From Schlegelella_A sp038318385 (GTDB lineage: Bacteria > Pseudomonadota > Gammaproteobacteria > Burkholderiales > Burkholderiaceae_C), in assembly GCA_038318385.1 (NCBI GenBank), contig JBBQCD010000012.1, forward strand, positions 1-64,000: a DNA stretch of 64,000 nt. The letters are read 5' to 3'. Below the pieces are notes generated by a model, which made no database searches, was not told the DNA's origin, and saw only the letters and a program-made list of their open reading frames with translations. The position numbers and the translations under genes were made by a program. Shown piece by piece: positions 1 through 8,802 of this stretch (position 1 is its first letter; each line of letters starts with the position of its first letter).

Positions 1-48
1 CTTCGTGCCGGTCGAGGCATCGGCGGGCACCTGGTGGAATTCAGCCAT
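1..48 (-). CDS. petB: cytochrome b of the bc1 complex, N-terminal fragment (runs off the window)
   Basis: Only the first 16 codons are inside the window, reading MAEFHQVPADASTGTK on the minus strand. The start lies 30 bases downstream of the petA stop, in the usual petA-petB-petC order. Cytochrome b would be the membrane core of ubiquinol:cytochrome c oxidoreductase. The call rests on gene order and on the short MAEF-type start familiar from betaproteobacterial cytochrome b. The transmembrane haem-binding part lies outside, so the gene cannot be checked further here. Confidence 0.75.
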   Translation of the reverse strand, partial: MAEFHQVPADASTGTK

Positions 49-78
49 TCAATGTTCTCCGAGAGCTGCCGACCGCGG

Positions 79-678
79 TCAGGCCTTCTTGTCTTCGCCG
101 ATGAGGATGCGGGTGTCCGACAGGTACATGTACGGCGGCACGCGCAGGTTGTCAGGCGCCGGCTTGTCCTTGAACACGCGGCCCGCCATGTCGAAGGTGG
201 AGCCGTGGCACGGGCACAGGAAGCCGCCCTCCCAGTTGTCGGGCAGCGATGGCTGCGGTCCGGGTGTGAACTTTTCGATCGGTGAACAGCCGAGGTGGGT
301 GCAGATGCCCACCACCACCAGGAACTCCGGCTTGATCGAGCGATCCTCGTTGCGCGCGTAGGACGGCGTGAACTCGTCCGGATTGCGCTGCGACTTCGGG
401 TCGGCGAGCAGCGGGTCGAGCTTGGGCAACTCCGCGAGCTGCTCCGGGGTGCGCCGGACGATCCAGACCGGCTGCCCGCGCCACTCGACGGTCATTTTCT
501 CGCCCGGCTTCAGGCCGCTGATATCGGCCTCCACCGGCGCCCCGGCCGCGCGGGCGCGTTCCGAAGGCTCGAAGCTGCTGATGAAGGGCACGGCGGCAAA
601 GCCGGCCCCGACGACGCCGGCGCAGCTGGACGCGATGATCCACGTGCGCTTTCCGGAGTCGATAGGCTGGTCACTCAT
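79..678 (-). CDS. petA: ubiquinol-cytochrome c reductase, Rieske iron-sulfur subunit
   Basis: This 199-residue protein carries electrons from ubiquinol to cytochrome c1 in the bc1 complex, on the periplasmic face of the inner membrane. The two Rieske cluster loops are intact: CTHLGC at residues 126-131 and CPCHGS at 155-160. They give ligands C126, H128, C155 and H158, with C131 and C157 as the expected disulfide. A single N-terminal membrane anchor (about residues 13-35) follows GKRTW, a KR variant of the twin-arginine motif. Rieske proteins are known Tat clients, and tatABC lies 6 kb away. The ATG at 678 is preceded by GAGGAA. petB follows immediately. Confidence 0.96.
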   Translation of the reverse strand: MSDQPIDSGKRTWIIASSCAGVVGAGFAAVPFISSFEPSERARAAGAPVEADISGLKPGEKMTVEWRGQPVWIVRRTPEQLAELPKLDPLLADPKSQRNPDEFTPSYARNEDRSIKPEFLVVVGICTHLGCSPIEKFTPGPQPSLPDNWEGGFLCPCHGSTFDMAGRVFKDKPAPDNLRVPPYMYLSDTRILIGEDKKA

Positions 679-721
679 GAATTTCCTCGAAGGCTCACGG
701 TCGAATCGAAGTCAACCCGGA

Positions 722-727
722 ATTCTA
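722..727 (-). promoter_or_regulatory. possible -10 element for petA-petB
   Basis: TAGAAT on the minus strand lies about 45 bases upstream of the petA start. No good -35 hexamer sits 17 bases upstream of it, so this is only a candidate within the 248-base gap shared with the divergent DUF1631 gene. Confidence 0.25.
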
Positions 728-926
728 GCGGACGTGTAACGCCGCCGAGGCGGCCCGTCGCCCCTGGCCCAAGCGCGCTCGAGGCGGCGACGCGGCCTGG
801 CCACAGGCGTGGCCTGCGTGACGCAATGCCCGGAACGACGGTCGGCTTTGGGCGATACTCGGCGGGGTATGTCAACCTGGGCATTCTCAGGCTGGTGATC
901 GTCGCGCCGCGCGACGCCGTTCCGAG

Positions 927-3596
927 ATGAATCCGTCCGAACCTCGAATGCACGCCGCGCTTGACGCGGCCATGAGCCAGATCCGGAGCACTGCTGCGAC
1001 GGTTGCCACGCGCGTGTGCGAAACCCTCGGTGCGGTCGCGGCCGCCGCCACGCGCGTCCCGGAGCGCGATGCCATCCTGGTGACCCAGCAGGAACTGCGC
1101 CGCAACAACGGCGTCTTCCAGAGCGTCTTCCACGAAGCCCTGCGTGACAAGGTGAATTCCGAGCTGGGACCGCGGGCCGAATCCCGACGCAAGCTCGCGT
1201 CGACGGACTGGAAAAGCCTGAGCCTGGTCGACGACCACGAGGTCGAGGAGCGCATGAACTTCGAGCGCATCGGGCAGATGATCTCGCACGAGTGCGAATG
1301 GGAACTGCGGGACCTGGCGCCCTACATGGGTGCCGTCACCGGACTGGGCACTGCCGACGAGGACAAGAATCCGCTGCGGGCCGATGTCATCGGCGCGGCG
1401 TTGTACCGCGGCATCGAGGCGGTCTCGGACAGCCCGGAAAGCCGCAAGGTCCTGGCACGAGAAGTCGGCCAGGCGATGGCCCACGCGATGCCGGGGTGCT
1501 ACGCCGAGATCCTGCGCGGCCTTCAGCAGCGCGGGGTCAAGCCGGTGGTGCTGACCGTGCGGACCGTCGAGGGGCCCGGGCACCACCTGCCGGGACTCAA
1601 CTCGGCCTACGACAGCCTGCCGACGAGCGAACGGGTCTCGACCCGCAGCGGTCATGGCGACCTCGCGTCGGACACCGGTGCGGGCAGTTCGATCGATCTG
1701 ATGCACGAGCACCGCCAGGCGCTCGCCACGGCGCTGCCCCGTGCTGCCGGACGCATCGCCGGCCGCGGCACCCGCGCCGGCCAGGACGCCGCCAGCACCC
1801 ACAACGACACCGTGCACGCTGAAAGCCGTGGGGGTCGCTCGCGGATCACGTCGCCGGCCGATGCCCAGTTGATGAACCTGCTGCGCCGGCTGACGGCCGT
1901 CGCCAGCCGGGCGGGCGACTTCAGCCCCGTTCCGATGGAACGGGGGCCGCTCACCGCGAGCGGCCACGTCGGCCATTCCCGGAGCGGAACCTCGGACAGC
2001 GGCCGCGACCGGATCGGCAGCCATTCGGGCGGTGCGCCGCAGAGCGGCCGCGGCGGCGACTTCATCAGCGCCGGCCAGCGCGCCGCGGGCCTCGGCTCCG
2101 TGCGCGGCGATGGCGGCGATCCTGGCTACGGCGACGGGTTGACCGGGCTGATGGCCGTCAACCTCATCCGCGCCCACCGCGACGAGCTGATGCAGGCCTC
2201 GACAGGCAAGCTCGATCACATGGTGATCGATGTCGTCGGCAGCCTCTTCGACCAGATCCTCTCGGACTCGCGCGTGCCGCCGCAGATGGCACGGCAGATC
2301 GCACGCCTGCAGCTGCCGGTGCTGCGGGTGGCGCTGAACGACCAGACGTTCTTCTCGACCCGGCGCCACCCGGTGCGCCGCTTCATCAACCGGATCGCCT
2401 CGCTCGCCTGTGCGTTCGAGGATTTCGACGAGGGGCCGGGGCGCCAGTTCATCGGCCGGGTCTCGCAGCTGGTGCAGGAGATCGTCGAAGGCGATTTCGA
2501 CCAGATTGATCTCTACGCCGCCAAGCTGGCCGAGCTCGAGCGCTTCATCGCCGAGCAGACGGAAGGGGTGGTCGAGCAGAGCGGCGCCGCCGCGACGCTG
2601 GCGACGAAGGAGTCGGAGCTGCGGATCCAGCAGCGCTACATGCACCAGATCCAGTCGGCCCTCGGCCCCCTGCAGTTGCCGCAGTACCTGAACGATTTCC
2701 TGCCGCAGGTGTGGAGCCAGGCGCTGGTCCTGGCGACCCGCCAGGACGGGGTCGACTCCGATCGGGCCAGGCGTTTCCGCCGCGTCGGCTGCGACCTCGT
2801 GATGAGCATCCAGCCGAAAGGCTCGCCGATGTTCCGCAAGAAGTTCCTGATGCAGCTGCCGCCGCTGATGAAGGACCTCAACGAGGGGATGAAGCTGATC
2901 GGCTGGCCGGAGGCGGCGCAGCGCGACTTCTTCGGCAAGCTCCTGCCCGCCCATGCCGAATCGCTGAAGGGCCAGCCCCTGTCGGAACTCGACCACAACC
3001 TGATGGTCAAGCAGCTCGAAGCGATCTTCGCAATGCCGATCCCCGGGATCGAGTCGGTTTCGATGATCGAGCCGGTCGAGGTCGAGGAAGCCGCGATCGA
3101 ACGTGGTTTCACGCCCGAGGAAGCGCAGCAGGTAGGCCTGGTTCCCGAGAGTGCGGTCGACTGGAAGGAGCCGGTCGACATCGCCATCGACATCGACCTC
3201 GGCACCGCGCCGGCCGAAGACGCCGGCGAGTCGACCCGCGGCTCCACCGGCTCGGATCCGGCCCTCGGACCGACGACCACGGAGTCCGGCGAGCCGGGCG
3301 AGGCCGTCCAGGGCGCGCAGCTGATCGACCACATCAAGGTCGGCTTCGCCTACCAGATGCTGCTCAAGGACGAGTGGCAGAAGGTCCGGCTCTCCCACGT
3401 CAGCACGGGCCGCAGCTTCTTCGTCTTCACCCGCGGCGCTCGCCACCAGGAGACGATCTCCATGACCGCGCGCATGCTGGCGCGGATGTGCGAAGCCGGG
3501 CGCATGCGCGCGGTCGAGAGCGCCTACCTGATGGAGCGCGCCACCCACCGGGCGCGCAAGCAGCTGGCCGAGCTGAAGACACCGACGCGCCACTGA
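927..3596 (+). CDS. DUF1631 family protein, function unknown
   Basis: An 889-residue cytoplasmic protein with no signal peptide or membrane segment. I recognise it as DUF1631, a large proteobacterial family without an assigned function; some old annotations call it thymidine phosphorylase without basis. Residues about 30-200 and 420-760 are helical and conserved-looking. Between them, residues about 240-400 are low-complexity and rich in Gly, Ser, Arg and His, probably a disordered linker. The last 100 residues contain VGFAYQMLL and RSFFVFTRGARHQ, like the small beta domain that ends family members. It stands alone, divergent from petA and convergent with pdxA. The ATG at 927 is favoured; an in-frame ATG eight codons downstream is possible. 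Confidence 0.8.
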   Translation: MNPSEPRMHAALDAAMSQIRSTAATVATRVCETLGAVAAAATRVPERDAILVTQQELRRNNGVFQSVFHEALRDKVNSELGPRAESRRKLASTDWKSLSLVDDHEVEERMNFERIGQMISHECEWELRDLAPYMGAVTGLGTADEDKNPLRADVIGAALYRGIEAVSDSPESRKVLAREVGQAMAHAMPGCYAEILRGLQQRGVKPVVLTVRTVEGPGHHLPGLNSAYDSLPTSERVSTRSGHGDLASDTGAGSSIDLMHEHRQALATALPRAAGRIAGRGTRAGQDAASTHNDTVHAESRGGRSRITSPADAQLMNLLRRLTAVASRAGDFSPVPMERGPLTASGHVGHSRSGTSDSGRDRIGSHSGGAPQSGRGGDFISAGQRAAGLGSVRGDGGDPGYGDGLTGLMAVNLIRAHRDELMQASTGKLDHMVIDVVGSLFDQILSDSRVPPQMARQIARLQLPVLRVALNDQTFFSTRRHPVRRFINRIASLACAFEDFDEGPGRQFIGRVSQLVQEIVEGDFDQIDLYAAKLAELERFIAEQTEGVVEQSGAAATLATKESELRIQQRYMHQIQSALGPLQLPQYLNDFLPQVWSQALVLATRQDGVDSDRARRFRRVGCDLVMSIQPKGSPMFRKKFLMQLPPLMKDLNEGMKLIGWPEAAQRDFFGKLLPAHAESLKGQPLSELDHNLMVKQLEAIFAMPIPGIESVSMIEPVEVEEAAIERGFTPEEAQQVGLVPESAVDWKEPVDIAIDIDLGTAPAEDAGESTRGSTGSDPALGPTTTESGEPGEAVQGAQLIDHIKVGFAYQMLLKDEWQKVRLSHVSTGRSFFVFTRGARHQETISMTARMLARMCEAGRMRAVESAYLMERATHRARKQLAELKTPTRH

Positions 3597-3716
3597 GCGC
3601 TGCGGCCTTTCCTCAGATCCTCACTGTCTCCAGTGGCGCCCGTCGTGCATCGGGCGTGACTGGCGCCGGGGCAGCATCGGCTCACGGCACCTCTTGTCAG
3701 CCTTCGACGGGCCGGA

Positions 3717-4745
3717 TCAGGTTCGCGCCAGCCGGCGCGCCATGCGCACCGCAGCCGCGAGACTGGAGACGTCGGCCACGCCGCGGCCGGCGATGTCGAA
3801 CGCGGTCCCGTGGTCCGGGCTGGTGCGCACGAACGGCAGGCCGAGAGTGACGTTGACGCCGTGCTCGACGCCGAGGTACTTCACCGGTATCAGCCCGTGG
3901 TCGTGGGTCATCGCGATGACGATGTCGAACTCGCCGGCGTGACCGGCCGCGTCGCGAGCGCGCATGAAGACAGTGTCGGGAGCGAACGGACCGCGCGCGT
4001 CGATGCCCTCTGCGCGCGCCGCCGCGACCGCCGGTTCGATGATCTCGATCTCCTCCCGACCGAACAGGCCGCCCTCCCCGGCGTGCGGATTGAGACCGGC
4101 GACCGCGATCCGCGGCGCGACGTCGCTCCAGCGCGCCGCACTGCGATGGGCGATGCGGATCGTCTCGAGCACCGCATCGAACGTCACGGCGTCGATCGCG
4201 CTTCGCAGGGACTGATGGATCGTCACCAGCACGGTTTTCAGTTCGTCGTTGGCCAGCATCATCCGCACCCGCGCGGCGTGGCCGGCGCGGGAGGCGAGCG
4301 CCTGCAGCATCTCGGTATGCCCCGGGAAGTCGACGCCCGCCGCTGCCAGCGCCTCCTTGTGGATCGGTGCGGTGACCACGGCGCCGACCTCGCCGGCGAG
4401 CGCCAGTTCGGCGGCCAGGGTGATGCACGCGGCCGCCGCCCGCCCGGCACGCGCGTCGACGCGGCCGACCGGTGCGTCCATCAGGTCTGGCGGAAGACTC
4501 GCGACCTGCAGCACCGGCACGCATCCGGGCGGTGCCGACCACGCGTCGGCAGCGTGCTCGAGCGTGGCCACGGCCAGCATGCCCCCCGTCCACGCCGTCG
4601 CGCGGCGCAGCGCCGCGACGTCGCCGACGACGAAGCACCCGGCAGACGCCGCGGCGTCGCGAAACAAGCGGGCCAGGATTTCCGGGCCGATGCCGCAGGC
4701 GTCGCCGAGCGTCAATGCGAGAGGAAGCCGGCGGCCGGTCGTCAT
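3717..4745 (-). CDS. pdxA: 4-hydroxythreonine-4-phosphate dehydrogenase
   Basis: A 342-residue enzyme that oxidises 4-phosphohydroxy-L-threonine in the DXP-dependent route to pyridoxal phosphate. The family hallmarks are present: TLGDACGIGPE near residues 12-22, TAPIHKEAL near 125-133, the metal-binding GHTEML with H143, LNPHAGEGG, and the C-terminal SPDHGTAFDIAG. The length matches the family (about 330). The frame stays open upstream, but homology begins at MTTGRR, so the ATG at 4745 is chosen. In many relatives pdxA sits with surA and ksgA; here it is alone, tail-to-tail with the DUF1631 gene and head-to-head with the protease gene. Confidence 0.93.
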   Translation of the reverse strand: MTTGRRLPLALTLGDACGIGPEILARLFRDAAASAGCFVVGDVAALRRATAWTGGMLAVATLEHAADAWSAPPGCVPVLQVASLPPDLMDAPVGRVDARAGRAAAACITLAAELALAGEVGAVVTAPIHKEALAAAGVDFPGHTEMLQALASRAGHAARVRMMLANDELKTVLVTIHQSLRSAIDAVTFDAVLETIRIAHRSAARWSDVAPRIAVAGLNPHAGEGGLFGREEIEIIEPAVAAARAEGIDARGPFAPDTVFMRARDAAGHAGEFDIVIAMTHDHGLIPVKYLGVEHGVNVTLGLPFVRTSPDHGTAFDIAGRGVADVSSLAAAVRMARRLART

Positions 4746-4864
4746 GGCTGGATTGTCGCGATTTCCGCGCCGGCGACGGTCCACGGATAATCGGAATACC
4801 GTTTGCCCGGCAAGGCAACGAGGCACATCACGGCGCAGCAGCTCGCCGGCAACGGATCGACTCC

Positions 4865-6052
4865 ATGCGCAAGACCTGGCTCCTGTTTTCGCAGACCGTC
4901 ACGGTGGCCGTGGCGGTGCTGTTCGTGGTCGCCACGCTCAAGCCGGAATGGCTGCCGCTGCGCCGCGCCGGACAGGACTCTGTCGCCGGCACGCCGCCGG
5001 CAGTGGTGCAGTTGTCGCCCCCAGTCCCGCCGCTGGCGGTGATCGGCAGCGTCGCCCCCGGCAGCCACGCCGCGGCCGCCAAGCGGGCCGCGCCGGCGGT
5101 CGTCAGCATCACCGCCAGCCGCGCGCCGACACGCACGCCGCGCACCGAGGACCCCATGTTCCGGTTCTTCTTCGGCGATCGCTCCCGGCAGATGCAGGAA
5201 GAGCGCCAGGTGGGCCTCGGCTCGGGCGTCATCGTCTCGCCGTCGGGCTACCTGCTGACCAACAACCACGTCGTCGAGGGCGCCGACGACATCGAGGTCA
5301 TGCTCAGCGACGGCCGCAGCGCCAAGGCCAAGGTCGTCGGCACCGACCCCGATTCGGACCTCGCGGTGTTGAAGATCGAGCTCGACCGTCTGCCGTCGGT
5401 CGGCTTCGGGAACATCGAGAACGTCCAGGTCGGCGATGTCGTGCTGGCCATCGGCAACCCGTTCGGGGTCGGCCAGACCGTCACGTCGGGCATCGTCAGC
5501 GCGCTCGGCCGCAGCCAGCTCGGCATCAACACGTTCGAGAACTTCATCCAGACCGATGCGGCGATCAACCCCGGCAATTCGGGCGGTGCACTCGTCGACG
5601 CGAACGGCAACCTCCTGGGCATCAACACGGCGATCTACTCGCGCAGCGGCGGCAGCCTGGGCATCGGCTTCGCGATCCCGGTCAGCACGGCACGGCAGGT
5701 GATGGAAAGCCTGATCAAGGAGGGCAAGGTGACGCGCGGCTGGATCGGCGTCGAACCGCGCGACCTGACCGCGGAGATCGCCCAGACCCTGAACCTGCCC
5801 ATCAAGCAGGGCGTGCTGATCACCGGCGTGTTGCAGAGCGGGCCGGCCAGCGCCGGCGGCATCCGGCCCGGAGACGTCGTCACCCGGATCGGCGGGCGCC
5901 CGATCGCCAACACGGCCCAGTTGCTCGACGCCGTCGCGGCGCTCAAGCCCCAGAGCAGCGCCGAGATCGCGGTCCAGCGCGGCGACCGCGTCCTGGAACT
6001 GAAGGTCGTCGTCGCTCAGCGCCCGCCGGCGCGGCCCCAGCCGGACCGCTAG
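4865..6052 (+). CDS. membrane-anchored HtrA/DegS-type serine protease with one PDZ domain
   Basis: A 395-residue trypsin-like S1C protease, probably acting in periplasmic protein quality control or envelope stress signalling. Residues 8-24 form a single hydrophobic anchor with no obvious cleavage site, as in DegS. The catalytic triad is readable: H135 in NNHVVEG, D165 in DSDLAVLK and S239 in NPGNSGGAL. One PDZ domain covers about residues 285-380, whereas DegP has two. The ATG at 4865 directly precedes the basic, hydrophobic MRKTWLLF start. It is convergent with tatC, with five bases between the two stops. The DegS versus DegQ role cannot be settled from sequence alone. Confidence 0.9.
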   Translation: MRKTWLLFSQTVTVAVAVLFVVATLKPEWLPLRRAGQDSVAGTPPAVVQLSPPVPPLAVIGSVAPGSHAAAAKRAAPAVVSITASRAPTRTPRTEDPMFRFFFGDRSRQMQEERQVGLGSGVIVSPSGYLLTNNHVVEGADDIEVMLSDGRSAKAKVVGTDPDSDLAVLKIELDRLPSVGFGNIENVQVGDVVLAIGNPFGVGQTVTSGIVSALGRSQLGINTFENFIQTDAAINPGNSGGALVDANGNLLGINTAIYSRSGGSLGIGFAIPVSTARQVMESLIKEGKVTRGWIGVEPRDLTAEIAQTLNLPIKQGVLITGVLQSGPASAGGIRPGDVVTRIGGRPIANTAQLLDAVAALKPQSSAEIAVQRGDRVLELKVVVAQRPPARPQPDR

Positions 6053-6057
6053 GCGCG

Positions 6058-6843
6058 TCACGGCGAGGCTTCGTTCTCCTCGGCGGGGGCCTGGGTGTGG
6101 CGGATGAAGACCTGCGCCGCCCAGATGCCGACCTCGTACAGCAGAACCATCGGGATCGCCAGCGCCAGCTGCGAGACAACGTCGGGCGGGGTGATGACGG
6201 CCGCGACGATGAATGCCAGGACGATGAAGTAGCTGCGGAAGGCCTTCAGCTTGTCGATGCCGACGATGCCCATTCGGGCCAGCACGACCACCACCACCGG
6301 TACTTCGAAAGCGGCGCCGAAGGCGATGAACATCGTCAGCACGAAGCTGAGATAGGCCTCGATGTCAGGCGCCGCGGTGATGCTCTTCGGGGCGAAGCTC
6401 TGGATGAACTTGAACACCTGGCCGAAGACGAAGAAGTAGCAGAAGGCGACGCCGACGAAGAACAGCAGGGTGCTGGAGATGACGAGCGGCATCACCAGGC
6501 GCTTCTCGTGGGCGTAGAGGCCCGGGGCGACGAAGGCCCAGAGCTGGTAGAGGACGACCGGCAGGGCCATCAGGAAAGCCGCCATCAACGTGATCTTCAG
6601 CGGCACGAGGAACGGCGAGATCACGCTCGTCGCGATCAGGGTCGCGCCCTTGGGGAGGTGGGCCACCAGCGGCGCCGCAAGGATGTCGTACAGGCCGCTC
6701 GGCCCCGGCCACAGGGCCAGCACCGCGAAGCACACGCCGATCGCGATCGAGGCCCGGATCAGCCGATCTCGCAGCTCGATCAGATGGGTGACGAACGGCT
6801 GCTCGGTTCCGGCGAGCTCGTCCGGCTTGTCCTCCACGCTCAT
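6058..6843 (-). CDS. tatC: Sec-independent protein translocase subunit TatC
   Basis: A 261-residue polytopic inner-membrane protein that recognises twin-arginine signal peptides in the Tat translocase. Six hydrophobic segments are visible. Family signatures include HLIELRDRL near the N terminus, FVAPGLYAHEKR in the middle and VVAAVITPPD near the C terminus. The start at MSVEDKPDE (6843) excludes an Arg-rich upstream extension that overlaps tatB sequence. It is the last gene of the long minus-strand run, 67 bases after tatB. Confidence 0.96.
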   Translation of the reverse strand: MSVEDKPDELAGTEQPFVTHLIELRDRLIRASIAIGVCFAVLALWPGPSGLYDILAAPLVAHLPKGATLIATSVISPFLVPLKITLMAAFLMALPVVLYQLWAFVAPGLYAHEKRLVMPLVISSTLLFFVGVAFCYFFVFGQVFKFIQSFAPKSITAAPDIEAYLSFVLTMFIAFGAAFEVPVVVVVLARMGIVGIDKLKAFRSYFIVLAFIVAAVITPPDVVSQLALAIPMVLLYEVGIWAAQVFIRHTQAPAEENEASP

Positions 6844-6910
6844 CGGGGCACTCCGCGGACCGCGAGGGCGACACCGCGTGGCGGGCACGCGTGCCGAGGG
6901 GCAGCGACCA

Positions 6911-7396
6911 TCACGCCGAGGCGCGCGGCGGGCGGAACCGCGCCACGCGCGCGGCGCCCGACTGTGCCTTGGCGCGGATGCCGTTGCGTTGCTTGTACCA
7001 CTGCGGCATCGCGCCCCGCTTGAGGCGCCAGTTCTTCTTCGGGTGGCGGTATTCCGGCGGCGGAGGCGTCCATCCTTCGTGCTGCCCGCTGTTGGGCGGC
7101 AGCGACGCGGTCGCATCCTGCCAGGAACGGTCGAAATCGGCGCTGGTCTGCTGCATCTCGCTCGAGACCGTCTGCTCGACGTTGCGCGCCGCGTCCTCGA
7201 ACTGGGTCTTCATCTTCTTCAACTCTTCGAGCTCGATCGAGCGGTTGACCTCCGCCTTGACATCGGCGACGTAGCGCTGTGCCTTGCCGATCAGGTGACC
7301 GACGGTGCGCGCCACGCGCGGCAATTTCTCAGGGCCGATGACGACAAGCGCCACCGCACCGATCAGCGCGATCTTGTCGAAGCCGAAATCGATCAT
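6911..7396 (-). CDS. tatB: Sec-independent protein translocase subunit TatB
   Basis: A 161-residue protein with the TatB layout: a short N-terminal membrane helix (IALIGAVALVVIGPEKLP, residues about 8-25), an amphipathic helix and a charged coiled-coil region, then a variable tail rich in Pro and Arg. TatB forms the signal-peptide receptor complex with TatC. The GPEKLP hinge is typical. It sits 19 bases after tatA and upstream of tatC. Confidence 0.94.
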   Translation of the reverse strand: MIDFGFDKIALIGAVALVVIGPEKLPRVARTVGHLIGKAQRYVADVKAEVNRSIELEELKKMKTQFEDAARNVEQTVSSEMQQTSADFDRSWQDATASLPPNSGQHEGWTPPPPEYRHPKKNWRLKRGAMPQWYKQRNGIRAKAQSGAARVARFRPPRASA

Positions 7397-7415
7397 GCGG
7401 GCGGCCGCCGAACCG

Positions 7416-7661
7416 TCAGGACCGGGTCTTGGCTTCGACGTCGACGGTGTTCGGATCGCTCGCGGCCTTGTGCGTACCGACCTGTGCAGCCGGCGCGGCC
7501 GGGTCCGTGGAGGCTGTGGTGCCGCCTTCCCGCACGCCGTCCTTGAACCCCTTGACAGCCCCGCCGAGGTCCGAGCCGATGTTCTTCAGCTTCTTCGTGC
7601 CGAACACCAGAACGACGATCAGCAGCACGATCAGCCAATGCCAGACGCTGAATGAACCCAT
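7416..7661 (-). CDS. tatA: Sec-independent protein translocase subunit TatA
   Basis: An 81-residue protein with one N-terminal membrane helix (HWLIVLLIVVLVFGTKKLKN) followed by the amphipathic GSDLGGAVKGFKDG helix, diagnostic of TatA/E, which oligomerises to form the translocation pore. The soluble tail is short and Ala/Thr-rich. GGGAG lies just upstream of the ATG at 7661. It is the first of the three tat genes, 36 bases after the HIT gene. Confidence 0.95.
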   Translation of the reverse strand: MGSFSVWHWLIVLLIVVLVFGTKKLKNIGSDLGGAVKGFKDGVREGGTTASTDPAAPAAQVGTHKAASDPNTVDVEAKTRS

Positions 7662-7697
7662 GGTTTTTTCTCCCGTAAGGAATGAGGGAATTCTAGG

Positions 7698-8081
7698 TCA
7701 GCCCTTGGCCCACGGCCGCGGGCCGCCCATGACGTGCACGTGGACGTGCTGGACCTCCTGCATGCCGTCGCGTCCGGTGTTGATCAGGGTGCGAAAACCG
7801 TTCGTCACGCCGAGTTGCGTCATCACCCGTGGCGCCAGCGCCAACATGCGGCCCAGCAGCGGCGCATCCGGCTCGGCGACGTCGTAGAGCGTCGCGATAT
7901 GCGCCTTCGGAATCATCAGCACATGCACGGGTGCCCAGGGGGCGATGTCGTGAAAGACGAGGAAGTCGTCTTCCTCGTGCGCCTTGCGGGAAGGGATCTG
8001 TCCGGTGACGATCTTGCAGAATATGCAGTCCGGGTCGTGCCGCGGCCCGTTGTCCCCGGACCTCGAGTCTGCTGTGCTCAT
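7698..8081 (-). CDS. HIT-family hydrolase (histidine triad nucleotide-binding protein)
   Basis: A 127-residue protein of the HINT branch, which hydrolyses purine nucleoside phosphoramidates. The triad HVHVHV is at residues 112-117, with H114 as the expected nucleophile. An N-terminal CIFCKIVTGQIP (19-30) is typical of bacterial HIT proteins. The start at 8081 overlaps the upstream stop by ATGA. Its place between hisE and tatA is common in Burkholderiales; the physiological substrate is unknown. Confidence 0.92.
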   Translation of the reverse strand: MSTADSRSGDNGPRHDPDCIFCKIVTGQIPSRKAHEEDDFLVFHDIAPWAPVHVLMIPKAHIATLYDVAEPDAPLLGRMLALAPRVMTQLGVTNGFRTLINTGRDGMQEVQHVHVHVMGGPRPWAKG

Positions 8082-8455
8082 GCCGGCATCGGCGCGTGGT
8101 TCGCGAGGTTCATCCAGCCGCGCACGATGCGGTAGAGGAACCAGAGCGAGATCAGCGCCCACGCGATCCAGCCGGGCACCAGCAGCAGCAGCCAGAGCGG
8201 CGCCGTCAGGACATAGAGTCCGCCGGCCCACAGCACGGTGCGGATGCGCCAGCGGAAATGCGATTCCTGCCAGGTGCCGACGGCTTCGTCCTTCTTGAAC
8301 ATGTCGAGCGCGAAGGCGATGACCAGAATCGCCACGCTGGCCTGCACGCCGGGCAAGACCGCACCGATCGCCACGACCATGTGGAGGAAGTAGCTGATGT
8401 GCCCGATCGTCTTCAGCGACTGCTGACGCGGGTCGAGTTCGATGACTTCGTTCAT
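8078..8455 (-). CDS. small membrane protein, DUF4870-like
   Basis: A 125-residue protein with about three membrane segments (residues about 22-50, 70-95 and 98-115). It resembles the DUF4870/YqjF-like small membrane proteins usually found between hisE and the HIT gene in Burkholderiales. Both ends overlap their neighbours by ATGA, so translation is likely coupled to hisE and the HIT gene. No catalytic motif is visible and no function is known to me. Confidence 0.75.
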   Translation of the reverse strand: MNEVIELDPRQQSLKTIGHISYFLHMVVAIGAVLPGVQASVAILVIAFALDMFKKDEAVGTWQESHFRWRIRTVLWAGGLYVLTAPLWLLLLVPGWIAWALISLWFLYRIVRGWMNLANHAPMPA

Positions 8456-8802
8456 GTTGCGCCGTTCTCCCTTTCCTGCATCCTGCGGGCCGCGAATTCG
8501 TCCAGGCCCGAAAGCCCTTCGCGCCGCTCCAGTTCGGCCAGCACGTCGCCGGGCGTCAGCCCCGCCTGGGCGAGTGCCACCATCGAGTGGAACCAGAGAT
8601 CGGCCATCTCGGCGACGATGCGGGTGGCATCGCCGTCCTTGCACGCCAGCACGACCTCCGTCGCCTCCTCGCCGATCTTCTTCAGCACCGCGTCGGGTCC
8701 CTTCTTCAGCAAGCGCGCGACGTAGCTCCTGTCGGGGTCTTCGCCGCGGCGCGACTCGATCACGGCCGCGAGCCGCTTCAGCGTGTCGCCACTGTCCTTC
8801 AT
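8452..8802 (-). CDS. hisE: phosphoribosyl-ATP pyrophosphatase
   Basis: A 116-residue enzyme for the second step of histidine synthesis, converting PR-ATP to PR-AMP. The MazG-like helical fold is indicated by LKKIGEEATEVVLA and the acidic EMADLWFH motif, which bind magnesium. It is a separate polypeptide from hisI, as usual in betaproteobacteria, and overlaps hisI by ATGA. The start at MKDSGD (8802) is fixed by that overlap. Confidence 0.95.
   Translation of the reverse strand: MKDSGDTLKRLAAVIESRRGEDPDRSYVARLLKKGPDAVLKKIGEEATEVVLACKDGDATRIVAEMADLWFHSMVALAQAGLTPGDVLAELERREGLSGLDEFAARRMQERENGAT

Noticed and set aside
675..3593. A minus-strand open frame of 972 codons opposite the DUF1631 gene
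   Set aside because: Its Arg/Asp/His-rich translation is typical of antisense reading of a GC-rich gene; the plus-strand product is a recognisable family.
4472..4864. A longer N terminus for the HtrA-like protease
   Set aside because: The extension overlaps pdxA on the other strand, is Arg/Pro-rich and would bury the membrane anchor; ATG 4865 fits the family.
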